A stretch of DNA of 64,000 nt. Source: Phaeobacter gallaeciensis (GTDB lineage Bacteria; Pseudomonadota; Alphaproteobacteria; Rhodobacterales; Rhodobacteraceae). Under the pieces are notes generated by a model. The model saw nothing but the letters and a program-made list of their open reading frames with translations. It did no database searches and had not been told where the DNA came from. Below, in pieces: positions 18,902-27,413 of this stretch. A program made the position numbers and the translations under genes. The stretch covers positions 1,178,001 through 1,242,000 of the forward strand of contig NZ_CP015124.1 in the NCBI RefSeq assembly GCF_001678945.1, given 5' to 3'. The stretch's first letter is position 1. The number at the start of each line of letters is the position of its first letter.

Positions 18902-19936
18902 ATGAAATCCGCGAAAAACATCCTGCAACCCGAGCATCGCCCGCTGAAATGCGCGGTTCTGGTGCTGGACGAATGCAACACGCTGTCCTTTGCGGCAGCG
19001 GTCGACCCGATGCGCGCGGCCAACCGGCTAGCCGGTCGCTGTGCCTTTGACTGGGACTATATCAGCGCAACGGATGAGCCGCCGATGCTGACCAGTGGGC
19101 TGACAGTGCCGACCACGCCTCTGTCCCGGCTCGAAGGCTGTGAGCTGATGATCGTGGTGGCCGGATTCCAGCTGGCGCGCCACGCCACCCCCAGCCTGCT
19201 GGCCGGGCTGCGCCGCATTGCGGGCACAGGTGCCACCATTGCAGGCATCGACGGCGGTCCCTGGCTGATGGCCGAAGCGGGCCTGCTGAACGATCACCCC
19301 GCGACCACCCATTGGGAGGATCTGGAGAATTTCTCGGCCCGTTTCCCGGATGTGGATTGCCGCAGCGACCGTTTTACCGTGTCCGACGGACGGATGACCT
19401 CGGGCGGCGCCACCCCCGCAATCGAGATGATGTTGCATATCATCAGCGCCCGTCATGGCGCCGGATTTGCCGCCCGCGTCGCTGGTCTGTTCCTTTATGA
19501 CGGGGCTGCCAGCATGGCCCGCCCGCAAAGCCGCCTTGGCGGACACAAGCACAACGCGCTGACGGCCAAGGCGAATGCATTGATGGAAGCAGCGCTGGAT
19601 GATCCAATGCCACTTGCGCGCATTGCAGAAAGCCTCGGCACCAGCCCGCGCAGCCTGCAGCAGCAATTCCGCCTGCGCCTTAATACCACGCCGCAGGACC
19701 ATTACCTGCAACTGCGCCTGGCCGAGGCGCGGCGGCTAGTGACCGATACCGATCTTCCGCTAATGGATGTGGCCATGGCCACGGGCTTCACCTCGCAATC
19801 GAGCTTTGCCCGCGCCTTCCGGCTGGCGCATGGCAGCTCGGCCCGGGATCTGCGCCAGGAGCGGAACGAAACGCAATCCACGGCCTATTCCACCGCGGAC
19901 CACGCCGCGCAGGATCACCGCCCCACCACCCACTGA
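18902..19936 (+). CDS. cdhR: GlxA/AraC-type regulator of carnitine catabolism
   Basis: 344 aa. An N-terminal DJ-1/PfpI-like domain (about 15-195) precedes a C-terminal AraC helix-turn-helix pair (about 225-320; PLARIAESLGTSPRSLQQQF, then MDVAMATGFTSQSSFARAFR). It is divergent from the carnitine operon across 135 bp, the same arrangement as CdhR in Pseudomonas, which activates carnitine genes. The long frame upstream of 18902 is only the antisense of the cleavage-enzyme gene. Confidence 0.87.
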   Translation: MKSAKNILQPEHRPLKCAVLVLDECNTLSFAAAVDPMRAANRLAGRCAFDWDYISATDEPPMLTSGLTVPTTPLSRLEGCELMIVVAGFQLARHATPSLLAGLRRIAGTGATIAGIDGGPWLMAEAGLLNDHPATTHWEDLENFSARFPDVDCRSDRFTVSDGRMTSGGATPAIEMMLHIISARHGAGFAARVAGLFLYDGAASMARPQSRLGGHKHNALTAKANALMEAALDDPMPLARIAESLGTSPRSLQQQFRLRLNTTPQDHYLQLRLAEARRLVTDTDLPLMDVAMATGFTSQSSFARAFRLAHGSSARDLRQERNETQSTAYSTADHAAQDHRPTTH

Positions 19937-20032
19937 GGGTGCGGCAAACGGGCCGACCTAGTCACACGACCGGGCTGAAGGATCGCGGGGCGCTCCCGCG
20001 CGTCACCGGCACATGAAACATGTACCGTTCCC

Positions 20033-20074
20033 CTTGGGCCAGGCTCGGCGCGGAAGCGCCGAGCCTGGCCCAAG
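20033..20074. terminator. 19-bp perfect hairpin between convergent genes
   Basis: Stem 20033-20051 pairs exactly with 20056-20074 around a GGAA tetraloop. It lies midway between cdhR (+) and the aldo-keto reductase (-). Weaker flanking arms, GCTCCCGCGC near 19992 and its complement near 20117, could extend the structure. No T-tract on either side. Confidence 0.6.
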
Positions 20075-20146
20075 GCCGCCAAGGGGTATCGGCATCAGCC
20101 GATGCACCTGCGGGCGCGGGAGCACTCTGTTTCGTGTGGTGAACGA

Positions 20147-21190
20147 TCAGTAAGGCATCGGGTGGGCCCGGTGGGCCGCGTCGATCTCCTCCAGCACCTG
20201 CGCATCCAGCGTCACATCGACTGATTGCAGGGCATGCTCCAGCTGCGCAACGGTGGTCGCCCCGAAGATGGCCGAGGCCATGAAGGGCCGCGTGCGGCAC
20301 CAGGCCAGCGCCATATGTACCGGATCCAGCCCGTGGCGCTTTGCGATCTCCAGATAGGCATCAACGGCGGCGTAGACCCGCGGCGAGTGGCGCCCGCCCA
20401 GCTCTGGGTTCAGCGTCTTGCGTGATCCTTCTGGCACCGCACCGCCCTGGTATTTCCCGGTCAGAAGTCCGGTTCCCAGCGGCGAAAACGCCATCAGCCC
20501 CACGTCTTCGTTGACGCTGAGTTCCGCCAGATCCGTATCATACATCCTGCACAGGAGCGAATATTCGTTCTGGATCGAAGCCACGCGCGGATAGCCCTTT
20601 TCCTCGGACAGGCGCAGCCATTGGGCTGTGCCCCAGGCGCTTTCGTTGGAAAGACCAAAGGCGCGAATATTGCCCTTGTCCACCTGCGCCTGCAGCGCCT
20701 CCAGGCAATCCAGCATATTGGCGAGGGTTTCCTCCCGGTTCTGGCCCGAGGGATCATAGCTCCAGTTCTTGCGGAACATATAGCTGCCCCGGTTGGGCCA
20801 GTGGAATTGGTAGAGATCAATGTAATCGGTCTTCAGCCGCTTCAGCGAGCCTTCGATGGTCGGCGCGATGGTCTTTGACGAGATCGCCTCTCCGTCGCGC
20901 ACCACGGCAAGCCCCTCGCCCGAGTGTTTGGTGGCCAGGATGTAATCACTGCGGCGTCCGGTCTTTTCATTCCAGTTGCCGATGATCGCTTCACTGTGGC
21001 CGACGGTTTCCTTGCTGACCGGGTTCACCGGGTACATTTCGGCGGTGTCGACCAAGTTCACGCCCGCCGCCAGCGCCATGTCGATCTGAGTATGTGCGTC
21101 AGCCTCGCTGGTCTGGGTGCCAAAGGTCATGGTGCCAAGGCACAGCTCGGATACCGTCATTCCGGTGCGGCCCAGAGGGTTCATTTTCAT
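20147..21190 (-). CDS. Aldo/keto reductase (Tas-like)
   Basis: NADPH-dependent carbonyl reductase, 347 aa, TIM barrel. The catalytic Asp and Tyr are in DTAEMYP near residue 45, the Lys in ATKHSG, and the His position in the QFHWP segment; the C-terminal GATTVAQLEHAL is the cofactor-binding helix. Resembles the Escherichia coli Tas subgroup. Start at 21190 (MKMNPLG); AGGGA lies about 10 nt upstream. Physiological substrate unknown. Confidence 0.9.
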   Translation of the reverse strand: MKMNPLGRTGMTVSELCLGTMTFGTQTSEADAHTQIDMALAAGVNLVDTAEMYPVNPVSKETVGHSEAIIGNWNEKTGRRSDYILATKHSGEGLAVVRDGEAISSKTIAPTIEGSLKRLKTDYIDLYQFHWPNRGSYMFRKNWSYDPSGQNREETLANMLDCLEALQAQVDKGNIRAFGLSNESAWGTAQWLRLSEEKGYPRVASIQNEYSLLCRMYDTDLAELSVNEDVGLMAFSPLGTGLLTGKYQGGAVPEGSRKTLNPELGGRHSPRVYAAVDAYLEIAKRHGLDPVHMALAWCRTRPFMASAIFGATTVAQLEHALQSVDVTLDAQVLEEIDAAHRAHPMPY

Positions 21191-21393
21191 ATCGCGCGAT
21201 CCCTGTCTCAAACGTTTCAAAAGACACTACTCCTGACCCAAAGGAGTGCAACCCTATGCCGTTGGTCGCTTTACCTGCTGCCTCCGAAAAAGGCACACTC
21301 TTAACGCGAACAGGTACCGCCCGACCCGAACGAAAATCACGTAAGGACCCGGAACAAGACCCTGAAACATAACCCGAATTGAAGGAGCACCCC

Positions 21394-21795
21394 ATGACAT
21401 TTCCACTGAAGAAAAGTTACAAGGAACTCATCGCCGAAGCGGACAGCGTGGTGAAACACGTGACGCTCGATGAAGCCCAGGCGCTCCTAAGCCAGGCACG
21501 CTCCCAATTCGTGGATCTGCGCGACATTCGCGAACTTTACCGCACCGGCGTGATCCCCGGCGCGTTTTCCTGCCCGCGTGGCATGCTGGAATTCTGGATC
21601 GACAAGGAAAGCCCCTACCACAAGGAGGTCTTTGACGAAGAAAAGCTGTTTGTCTTTTACTGCGACAATGGCTGGCGATCGGCTTTGGCTGCCAAGGCTG
21701 CGTTGGAAATGGGCCTTCCCGAGGTCCGGCATCTGGAGGGCGGCTTGGACGCTTGGATGGAAAGCGGCGGCGCCTTGTGTCCGGTTAAATGGTAA
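21394..21795 (+). CDS. Rhodanese-like protein, first of a tandem pair
   Basis: 133 aa single rhodanese domain, cytosolic. The catalytic loop is C-D-N-G-W-R with the persulfide-forming Cys in FYCDNGWRS; substrate-domain landmarks are FVDLRDIREL and HLEGGLDAW. It probably moves sulfane sulfur to a thiol acceptor. AAGGAG lies 7 nt before the ATG. The next gene is a close paralogue, over half of the residues identical by eye. Confidence 0.9.
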   Translation: MTFPLKKSYKELIAEADSVVKHVTLDEAQALLSQARSQFVDLRDIRELYRTGVIPGAFSCPRGMLEFWIDKESPYHKEVFDEEKLFVFYCDNGWRSALAAKAALEMGLPEVRHLEGGLDAWMESGGALCPVKW

Positions 21796-21843
21796 CGCTG
21801 GCCTACCCGCACTGAGTGAAGAGAAGGCCTGCGCCCTTCTCTG

Positions 21844-21875
21844 GACGCCCCGGCACCTCCGAATGCCGGGGCGTC
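21844..21875. terminator. Hairpin between the tandem rhodanese genes
   Basis: A perfect 12-bp inverted repeat (21844-21855 with 21864-21875) and an 8-nt loop, 49 nt after the first rhodanese stop. There is no clear T-tract. It suggests that the two copies are separate transcription units or differ in level. Confidence 0.5.
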
Positions 21876-21978
21876 GTCATGTCTCCCTGCGCTTTCCTGC
21901 TGCCTGTCGCATCCGAGGGTCTTGCCGAGGGTGTGAAAATAGAACAGCCTGCGGCGGATCTAATCAGGGAGAGTCTCC

Positions 21979-22380
21979 ATGCCACAGAACATCACCAAAG
22001 GCATCAAGGCCTTGCTTGCCGAAGCCAACGCCATGGTTGACACCATGTCCGTGGAGGACGCCAAAGAGAAAGCCCAGGACGAGTCTTACGTCTTTGTCGA
22101 TCTGCGCGATATTCGTGAGCTGCAGCGCTCGGGCATGATCCCCGGCGCGTTTTCCTGCCCGCGCGGCATGCTTGAATTCTGGATCGACCCGGACAGCCCC
22201 TATCACAAGCCCATCTTCAACCAGGACAAAACCTATGTGTTTTACTGCGCCAGTGCCTGGCGTTCGGCGCTGAGCGCACGCGCGGCGATGGAGATGGGCC
22301 TGTCCCCGGTCATGCATCTGGAAGGCGGATTTACCAAATGGGCCGAAGAGGGCGGCGCCGTCGTCCCCCGCGAGAGCTGA
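21979..22380 (+). CDS. Rhodanese-like protein, second of a tandem pair
   Basis: 133 aa, same length and layout as the preceding copy, sharing long blocks such as FVDLRDIREL and GAFSCPRGMLEFWID. The active-site loop differs: C-A-S-A-W-R instead of C-D-N-G-W-R, which removes the acidic residue next to the cysteine and would change acceptor charge preference. A purine-rich GGGAGAG precedes the start. Product of a local duplication. Confidence 0.9.
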   Translation: MPQNITKGIKALLAEANAMVDTMSVEDAKEKAQDESYVFVDLRDIRELQRSGMIPGAFSCPRGMLEFWIDPDSPYHKPIFNQDKTYVFYCASAWRSALSARAAMEMGLSPVMHLEGGFTKWAEEGGAVVPRES

Positions 22381-22514
22381 CCCACCGCCAGATATCACAC
22401 GCCCTGAGCGGCAAAAGGCAAGCGACACGGCCCTCCCGTGCCGCTTTCCTTTTGCCCCATTCCCCCTCCTTCATGCCTTGCCCTTTCTGCTGCACTCCCG
22501 CCAAACAATATTGA

Positions 22515-22529
22515 GAACAAAAAGCGAAC
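22515..22529. promoter_or_regulatory. LexA (SOS) box of alphaproteobacterial type
   Basis: GAAC-N7-GAAC at 22515-22529, an exact match to the direct-repeat LexA motif known in alphaproteobacteria (GTTC-N7-GTTC on the other strand). It ends 17 nt before the ImuA-like start codon. Confidence 0.8.
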
Positions 22530-22546
22530 ACTGTAATCTGACAACC

Positions 22547-23287
22547 ATGTCGATTCACCCCATCCCTCCACAGCTGCCTACCGGACTAGCCTCTGGTTCC
22601 ACCTCTGGCCAACGACAGCGAAAGGCCAGCGTCATCCTGCTCGGGGATATCGCCCTGCAGCGCGGTCGAGCGCATGAAGCCTGTGGTAGCGCCCGGTACA
22701 GTTTCGCGCTTTGGCTGGCCGGGGCGATGGCCGGGCCAGTGCTGTGGATCTCTCCGCCCCGGGACGCCGCAGAACTGAACCCCGACGGCATGGTGGATTT
22801 TGCGGATCCGTCCCGGTTTCTCTGGGTGACAGCCCCCCGACCCGAAGATGTTCTCTGGACCATGGAGGAAGCCCTGCGTAGCGGCGCCACCCCGCTTGTC
22901 ATCGCGGCCCTGCCCGCCCCCCCGGCCATCACCCCGGTCCGGCGCCTGCATATGGCAGCTGCGGCGGGCGGGCCTCTGGCGATGGACGGAAACGCGCCGC
23001 TGGCGCTGCTGCTGACGCCCGGCGCGGGTGGCGCCCAGGGCATCGAAAGCCGCTGGACCATGCGCCCCGCGCATCAGTACCGCAATCGTATCTGGCAGTT
23101 GGACCGGCTGCGCGCCCGCGCCCTGCCCCCGCGCAGCTGGCAGCTGACACAACGGGCTCCGGGCAGCCCTTTGACGGAAACTGTCGCCCCTGACACGTCC
23201 GCTCCCTCCCCCGGACAGGACCAAGGCCAGAGCCGAGGCACGCCCCCAATGGAAGAAGCCGGGAAGCAAATCAAAAAAGTTAGCTGA
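22547..23287 (+). CDS. imuA: ImuA-like SOS protein, no adjacent imuB or dnaE2
   Basis: 246 aa. The RecA-like core of the ImuA/SulA-related family is recognisable: AHEACGSARYSFALWLAGA, WISPPRDAAELNPDG, EDVLWTMEEALRSGA, PVRRLHMAAAAGG, LLLTPGAGGAQGIESRW. ImuA works with the ImuB Y-family-like protein and DnaE2 in SOS mutagenesis. Here an MFS permease follows instead. The C-terminal 50 residues are low complexity. The LexA box directly upstream supports an SOS gene. Start at 22547 is the first ATG after the box. Confidence 0.8.
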   Translation: MSIHPIPPQLPTGLASGSTSGQRQRKASVILLGDIALQRGRAHEACGSARYSFALWLAGAMAGPVLWISPPRDAAELNPDGMVDFADPSRFLWVTAPRPEDVLWTMEEALRSGATPLVIAALPAPPAITPVRRLHMAAAAGGPLAMDGNAPLALLLTPGAGGAQGIESRWTMRPAHQYRNRIWQLDRLRARALPPRSWQLTQRAPGSPLTETVAPDTSAPSPGQDQGQSRGTPPMEEAGKQIKKVS

Positions 23288-23324
23288 ATACGACATGATC
23301 TGACGAAAAGGGCTAGCAATCCCC

Positions 23325-24575
23325 ATGCGCATTGGCACAGTCGGCAACACCATGCGCCTGATCCTTTCCTTTGCCGCCCTGTTCCTTTCTGTCATTCTGT
23401 TGCAGCTCTCTGCTGGCGGCGTCGGACCGCTGGATGCGATCTCGGGCCTGACGCTCGGCTTTGACAAGCAGGAAATCGGTCTACTGGGGTCTGCGCATTT
23501 TCTGGGCTTTTTCATCGGCTGCTGGTGGGCCCCACGGCTGATGGGCACGGTGGGCCATTCCCGCGCATTTGCCGTCTGCACCGCCCTCGGGGCGATGGGC
23601 CTGATCGGACACACCCTCACCGAAGCGCCGCTGGCCTGGGCCGCGATGCGCATCGCATCCGGGCTGTCGGTGGCTGGTTGTTACACGGTGATCGAAGCCT
23701 GGATGAACGCCAAGGTCACCAACGAAAGCCGTGGCCGGGCCATGGGCACCTACCGGCTGGCCGACCTGATCGCCTCCCTTGCGGCGCAGATGATGATCGC
23801 GGTACTGCCACCGGCCTCTTACGTCTCCTACAACCTTCTGGCCCTGCTCTGCTGCGCCGCGCTCTTGCCGCTGACCCTGACCCGCAACAGCCAGCCCGCA
23901 ACCCCAGCCGCGCCGCGCCTGCGGCCCGGGCTGGCCTGGCGCTGTTCGCCACTGGCCGTTGTCGGCGTCATCGTCGCCGCGATCGGCGCCGCCTCGTTCC
24001 GGATGGTGGGGCCTATCTACGGCACCGAAGTTGGGTTGGAGCTGAACCAGGTCGCCTTTTTCCTTGCGGCCTTCGTGCTGGGCGGCGCACTGGCGCAATA
24101 CCCGGTGGGCTGGCTTGCGGACAAATATGACCGCCGCTGGGTGCTGATCTGGCTGTCGGCAGCCGCCATTATGTCTTGCGGCCTGACGATCCTCATATCG
24201 GGTCAAAGCACCGAGGCCACCATGATGATGGCAGGGCTGTTTGGCTTCACCGCCTTCCCGGTGTTCTCGGTCTCATCGGCCCATGCCAATGACTTTGCCA
24301 CATCAGACGAGCGGGTCGAACTCTCTGCCGCACTGATGTTCTTTTACGCGCTCGGCGCCATCGCTGCGCCTTATGTATCCTCCGCACTGATCAGCGGCTA
24401 CGGACCCAAGGCGCTGTTTGCCTTTATCGCAGTTGGCCATTTTGGGCTGATCCTGTTCGGCCTGTCGCGCATGCGCTCGCGCCCGACCCCGGACGAACGC
24501 ACCAACTACGTCTACGCCCCGCGCACTTCCTTTACCATCGGACGGTTGATGAAAGGCTCGCGCGAGAAACGCTAG
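23325..24575 (+). CDS. MFS transporter (YcaD/YfkF-like subgroup)
   Basis: 416 aa, about twelve TM helices. The MFS signature between TM2 and TM3 is weak (APRLMGTVGHSRAF), while the central half has WLADKYDRRWVL, a clear motif A. It belongs to a subgroup of conserved proteobacterial permeases with unknown substrate. It starts 37 nt after the ImuA-like gene, so it may be read through from the SOS promoter. A first ATG at 23325 and another at 23352 are both possible. Confidence 0.85.
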   Translation: MRIGTVGNTMRLILSFAALFLSVILLQLSAGGVGPLDAISGLTLGFDKQEIGLLGSAHFLGFFIGCWWAPRLMGTVGHSRAFAVCTALGAMGLIGHTLTEAPLAWAAMRIASGLSVAGCYTVIEAWMNAKVTNESRGRAMGTYRLADLIASLAAQMMIAVLPPASYVSYNLLALLCCAALLPLTLTRNSQPATPAAPRLRPGLAWRCSPLAVVGVIVAAIGAASFRMVGPIYGTEVGLELNQVAFFLAAFVLGGALAQYPVGWLADKYDRRWVLIWLSAAAIMSCGLTILISGQSTEATMMMAGLFGFTAFPVFSVSSAHANDFATSDERVELSAALMFFYALGAIAAPYVSSALISGYGPKALFAFIAVGHFGLILFGLSRMRSRPTPDERTNYVYAPRTSFTIGRLMKGSREKR

Positions 24576-24585
24576 ATCCCACGAA

Positions 24586-24611
24586 AAAGGGCCGGAGAAA
24601 TCCGGCCCTTT
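24586..24611. terminator. Bidirectional terminator
   Basis: An 11-bp perfect stem (24586-24596 with 24601-24611) and GAAA loop, A-rich on the left and TTT on the right, between the convergent MFS and flotillin genes. Confidence 0.85.
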
Positions 24612-24636
24612 CATACAATGTGTGCAACCAGGCGAT

Positions 24637-26352
24637 CTAGGCCAGCGGCGTCTCCACCTCATCAGCCGCTTCTTCTGCCGCCGATGCCTCGGCCTCCACC
24701 GTCTCTTTGGCAGGTCCAGATGACACCCCCAAAGCGCCGCTGGTGATCCCGGCCACCCCATCCTCCATGGACAGGCCCAGTTCTTCGCCCAGCTTCTTCA
24801 GGGCAGGCATCTGAACCGCCATGCCCATGATGGAATCGAGCGCCTGATTGACGACGGGCTTGTCGCCGCCACCCGCCTGTGCGGCCACGGAGCCTGCACC
24901 GCCTGCGCCAACACCCATGCCCCCGACCTGATGGATCTTGATCGAGTCGATCTTTTCAGCAGGTTTGACCATTTCCGCCACGATGGAGGGCATCGCTTCG
25001 ATCCGGGCGAGATCGACCTTGAAGCGGATCTGAGCCTCAGACAGGACATTGTCTGCCTCAACGATGGCGCGCTTACCTTCCGCCTCGGCCAGCATGTCGT
25101 TCTTCTTGGCCTCGGCGCGGATGTTGAGTGCATCGGCTTCGGCCTGCGCCTCTTCACGGCGCGCTTCGGCGCGGTCGGCGGCGGCTTCCTTCTCCGCCTG
25201 GGCAGCCAGACGAATGCCGGTGGCCTGACGTTCCGCCTCGCGCGTGGCTTCGATCAGAACGATCTGCTTCTGACGCTCGGCCTCTGCCACCTGGCGGGCG
25301 GTTGCCACCGCTTCGGTTGCCTTGGTGGCTTCGGCACGGGCCAGATCCGCCGAGGCACGGGCGCGGCTTTCCTCTTCGGATTTCTGCGCGATGATGATCT
25401 GGCGCTCTTGCTCAGCGACCTCCAACTCCCGCTCCTTGGAGATTTCGGCCTCACGGATCTTACGCTCACGCTCAATGTCGGCAGCGCGAATGGCCTCTTC
25501 CCGCGCGATCCGGGCGCGTTCGGTTTCACGCACGCTGTCCTCGGTGCGGGCAGCGATCTCGGCCTCTTGCGCCACACGCAGGGTTTCCACCTTTTGCTTT
25601 TGCTCGATCCGGGCCTGTTCCTCGTCCTGTTCGATCAACAGCTTCTGACGCTCGGCCTCCATCGCGGCGCGGCGCACGGCGACATCCGCCTCTGCATCAA
25701 TCTGGGCGCGTTCTTTCTTCGAGGTCGCAATCACCTCTGCCAGCCTGCGCATCCCCACCGCGTTAAAGGCGTTGTTTTCATCCAGCGCCTCGAACGGGGT
25801 TTGGTCGAGCGCAGTCAAGGAAACGGATTCCAGCGACAGACCGTTCTTGAGCAGATCCTCGGAAACCGCATTCTGCACTTCCTGAACGAAGTCAGCGCGG
25901 TTCTCATGCAGGCCATCCATGGTCATCTGGGCGGCCACGGCGCGCAAACCATCGATCAGCTTACCCTCGATCATTTCTCGCAGCTGCTCCACATCGAAGG
26001 TCCGGCTGCCAAGGGTCTGAGCCGCACGGGCGATCCCTTCTGTGGTGGCCATTACCGAGACGTAGAATTCCACACCCACATCGACGCGCATCCGGTCCTG
26101 GGTGATCAATGCCGCCTCGCCGTCGCGCTTCACCTCAAGGCGCAGGGTCTTCATGTTAACCGGGCTAACCTCATGCAACAGGGGCACAACGATCGTGCCA
26201 CCATCCATGATCACCTTTTTGCCGCCAGCCCCTGTTTTCACAAGACTGATCTCGCGGGTAGAGCGCCGGTAGAGGCGACCAATAACAAGCCCGAACAGGG
26301 CAAGAAAAATAATTACGGTAACAACAACAATCAACAGAAACTCAAACTCCAT
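24637..26352 (-). CDS. yqiK: Flotillin-family protein (YqiK-like)
   Basis: 571 aa inner-membrane scaffold protein. One N-terminal TM helix (about 4-24), a band-7/SPFH domain (about 40-205), then a long Ala/Glu/Arg-rich coiled coil (about 210-450, with repeated AEAERQ and EREREI-type heptads) and a Gly-rich C-terminal tail. Flotillins organise membrane microdomains. GGGAGG lies 7 nt before the ATG at 26352. The partner NfeD/YqiJ-like gene is 46 nt upstream in the same operon. Confidence 0.92.
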   Translation of the reverse strand: MEFEFLLIVVVTVIIFLALFGLVIGRLYRRSTREISLVKTGAGGKKVIMDGGTIVVPLLHEVSPVNMKTLRLEVKRDGEAALITQDRMRVDVGVEFYVSVMATTEGIARAAQTLGSRTFDVEQLREMIEGKLIDGLRAVAAQMTMDGLHENRADFVQEVQNAVSEDLLKNGLSLESVSLTALDQTPFEALDENNAFNAVGMRRLAEVIATSKKERAQIDAEADVAVRRAAMEAERQKLLIEQDEEQARIEQKQKVETLRVAQEAEIAARTEDSVRETERARIAREEAIRAADIERERKIREAEISKERELEVAEQERQIIIAQKSEEESRARASADLARAEATKATEAVATARQVAEAERQKQIVLIEATREAERQATGIRLAAQAEKEAAADRAEARREEAQAEADALNIRAEAKKNDMLAEAEGKRAIVEADNVLSEAQIRFKVDLARIEAMPSIVAEMVKPAEKIDSIKIHQVGGMGVGAGGAGSVAAQAGGGDKPVVNQALDSIMGMAVQMPALKKLGEELGLSMEDGVAGITSGALGVSSGPAKETVEAEASAAEEAADEVETPLA

Positions 26353-26398
26353 TGAGAAACCTCCCTGTGGGACAAAAGTTAGAATTTTATCGTCAAGC

Positions 26399-27157
26399 TT
26401 ATTCGGAGACGGCAACAAGCACGTAACTCCCCCTGCGCCGATCCCGGATCACCAGAACCTCGGTGCCCTGAGCGATGGTATCGCCATCTTTCAGAGGTTC
26501 GGCGCGCAAGTAGTGGGCATTGCCATAGCCATCCATGACTCGCACCTCAGCCGGGCGCCCCCTGGCGGCGGTGCCTTGGGTGACAATACCGCGGCGGCGG
26601 CCCAGATTGCGCTCGGACAGTGCCTCGGTTTCGGTCTGCGGCAAGACGCGCGCAAAGGCAGCCCCAAAAACCCGTGCGAACCAAAAGGCAAAGGCGCCTG
26701 CTGGAATGGCTGCGCCCCAAGCCGGGGCAAGCAGCCCAAAGAGCGAGGACAGCGCCACCTGCAAGCCCATACCCGAAAGGCCAAAGCCGAGCAAAATAGC
26801 CCCAAGCCAGATCACCGTCGGCATGCGGCCCAGCCCCAGCCAGGATGCCAGGCCTGTAGGGGGCGAAACACCTGCATCTGCAGGTGCATCAGGTGCCAGT
26901 TCCAGATCCAGTTCTGCATCTGGCAGGTCCAGATCCGCAGCATCAATGCCCTCAACCCCGCCCAGTTCCGCACCATCCAGATCAAGATCGAAGTCGCCGA
27001 CATCGCCCGCATCGATATCCAGATCTGCATCACTGTCAGCGCCGATCAGGCTCCCGCCCAAGAGCAAGGCCACCAATTCCAGCACCATCAAGCCGGTCAG
27101 CAGCGCAAGCGCCAATGTGAACGGGGCAAAGGCTCCGTCGAGCAGAAATTGCAGCAT
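26399..27157 (-). CDS. yqiJ: YqiJ-like (NfeD-related) membrane protein with OB fold
   Basis: 252 aa. TM1 (about 10-35), then a striking Asp-rich linker (about 40-92, dominated by D, L, A), two more TM helices (about 110-160), and a soluble C-terminal OB-fold domain (about 185-250, GRRRGIVTQGTAA, VLVIRDRRRGSYVLV). These proteins form a conserved pair with YqiK-type flotillins. ATG at 27157 places TM1 directly at the N-terminus; the open frame continues to 27424 without a better start. Confidence 0.85.
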   Translation of the reverse strand: MLQFLLDGAFAPFTLALALLTGLMVLELVALLLGGSLIGADSDADLDIDAGDVGDFDLDLDGAELGGVEGIDAADLDLPDAELDLELAPDAPADAGVSPPTGLASWLGLGRMPTVIWLGAILLGFGLSGMGLQVALSSLFGLLAPAWGAAIPAGAFAFWFARVFGAAFARVLPQTETEALSERNLGRRRGIVTQGTAARGRPAEVRVMDGYGNAHYLRAEPLKDGDTIAQGTEVLVIRDRRRGSYVLVAVSE

Positions 27158-27413
27158 GTAGAAACGGACCTCACAACTCAGGATACATAAAGTATGCAGT
27201 AGTATACAATAAATATGGGCAGGGTTATTGACCGTTTCAATCCCGCACCCTGTACAACCTGAGGGTACGATGGCCGGGGACCGTTTGATACTCAAGGAAA
27301 ACCTTGAACATGTTTCGACTTCTGTTGGATTTCGCGCGAATGGCAAAGGCGGGGTTTCCGCCGCCCGCGCCATGCGATAGAGGGTCAGGCAAAGCGACAT
27401 GTGGATGGATGGT

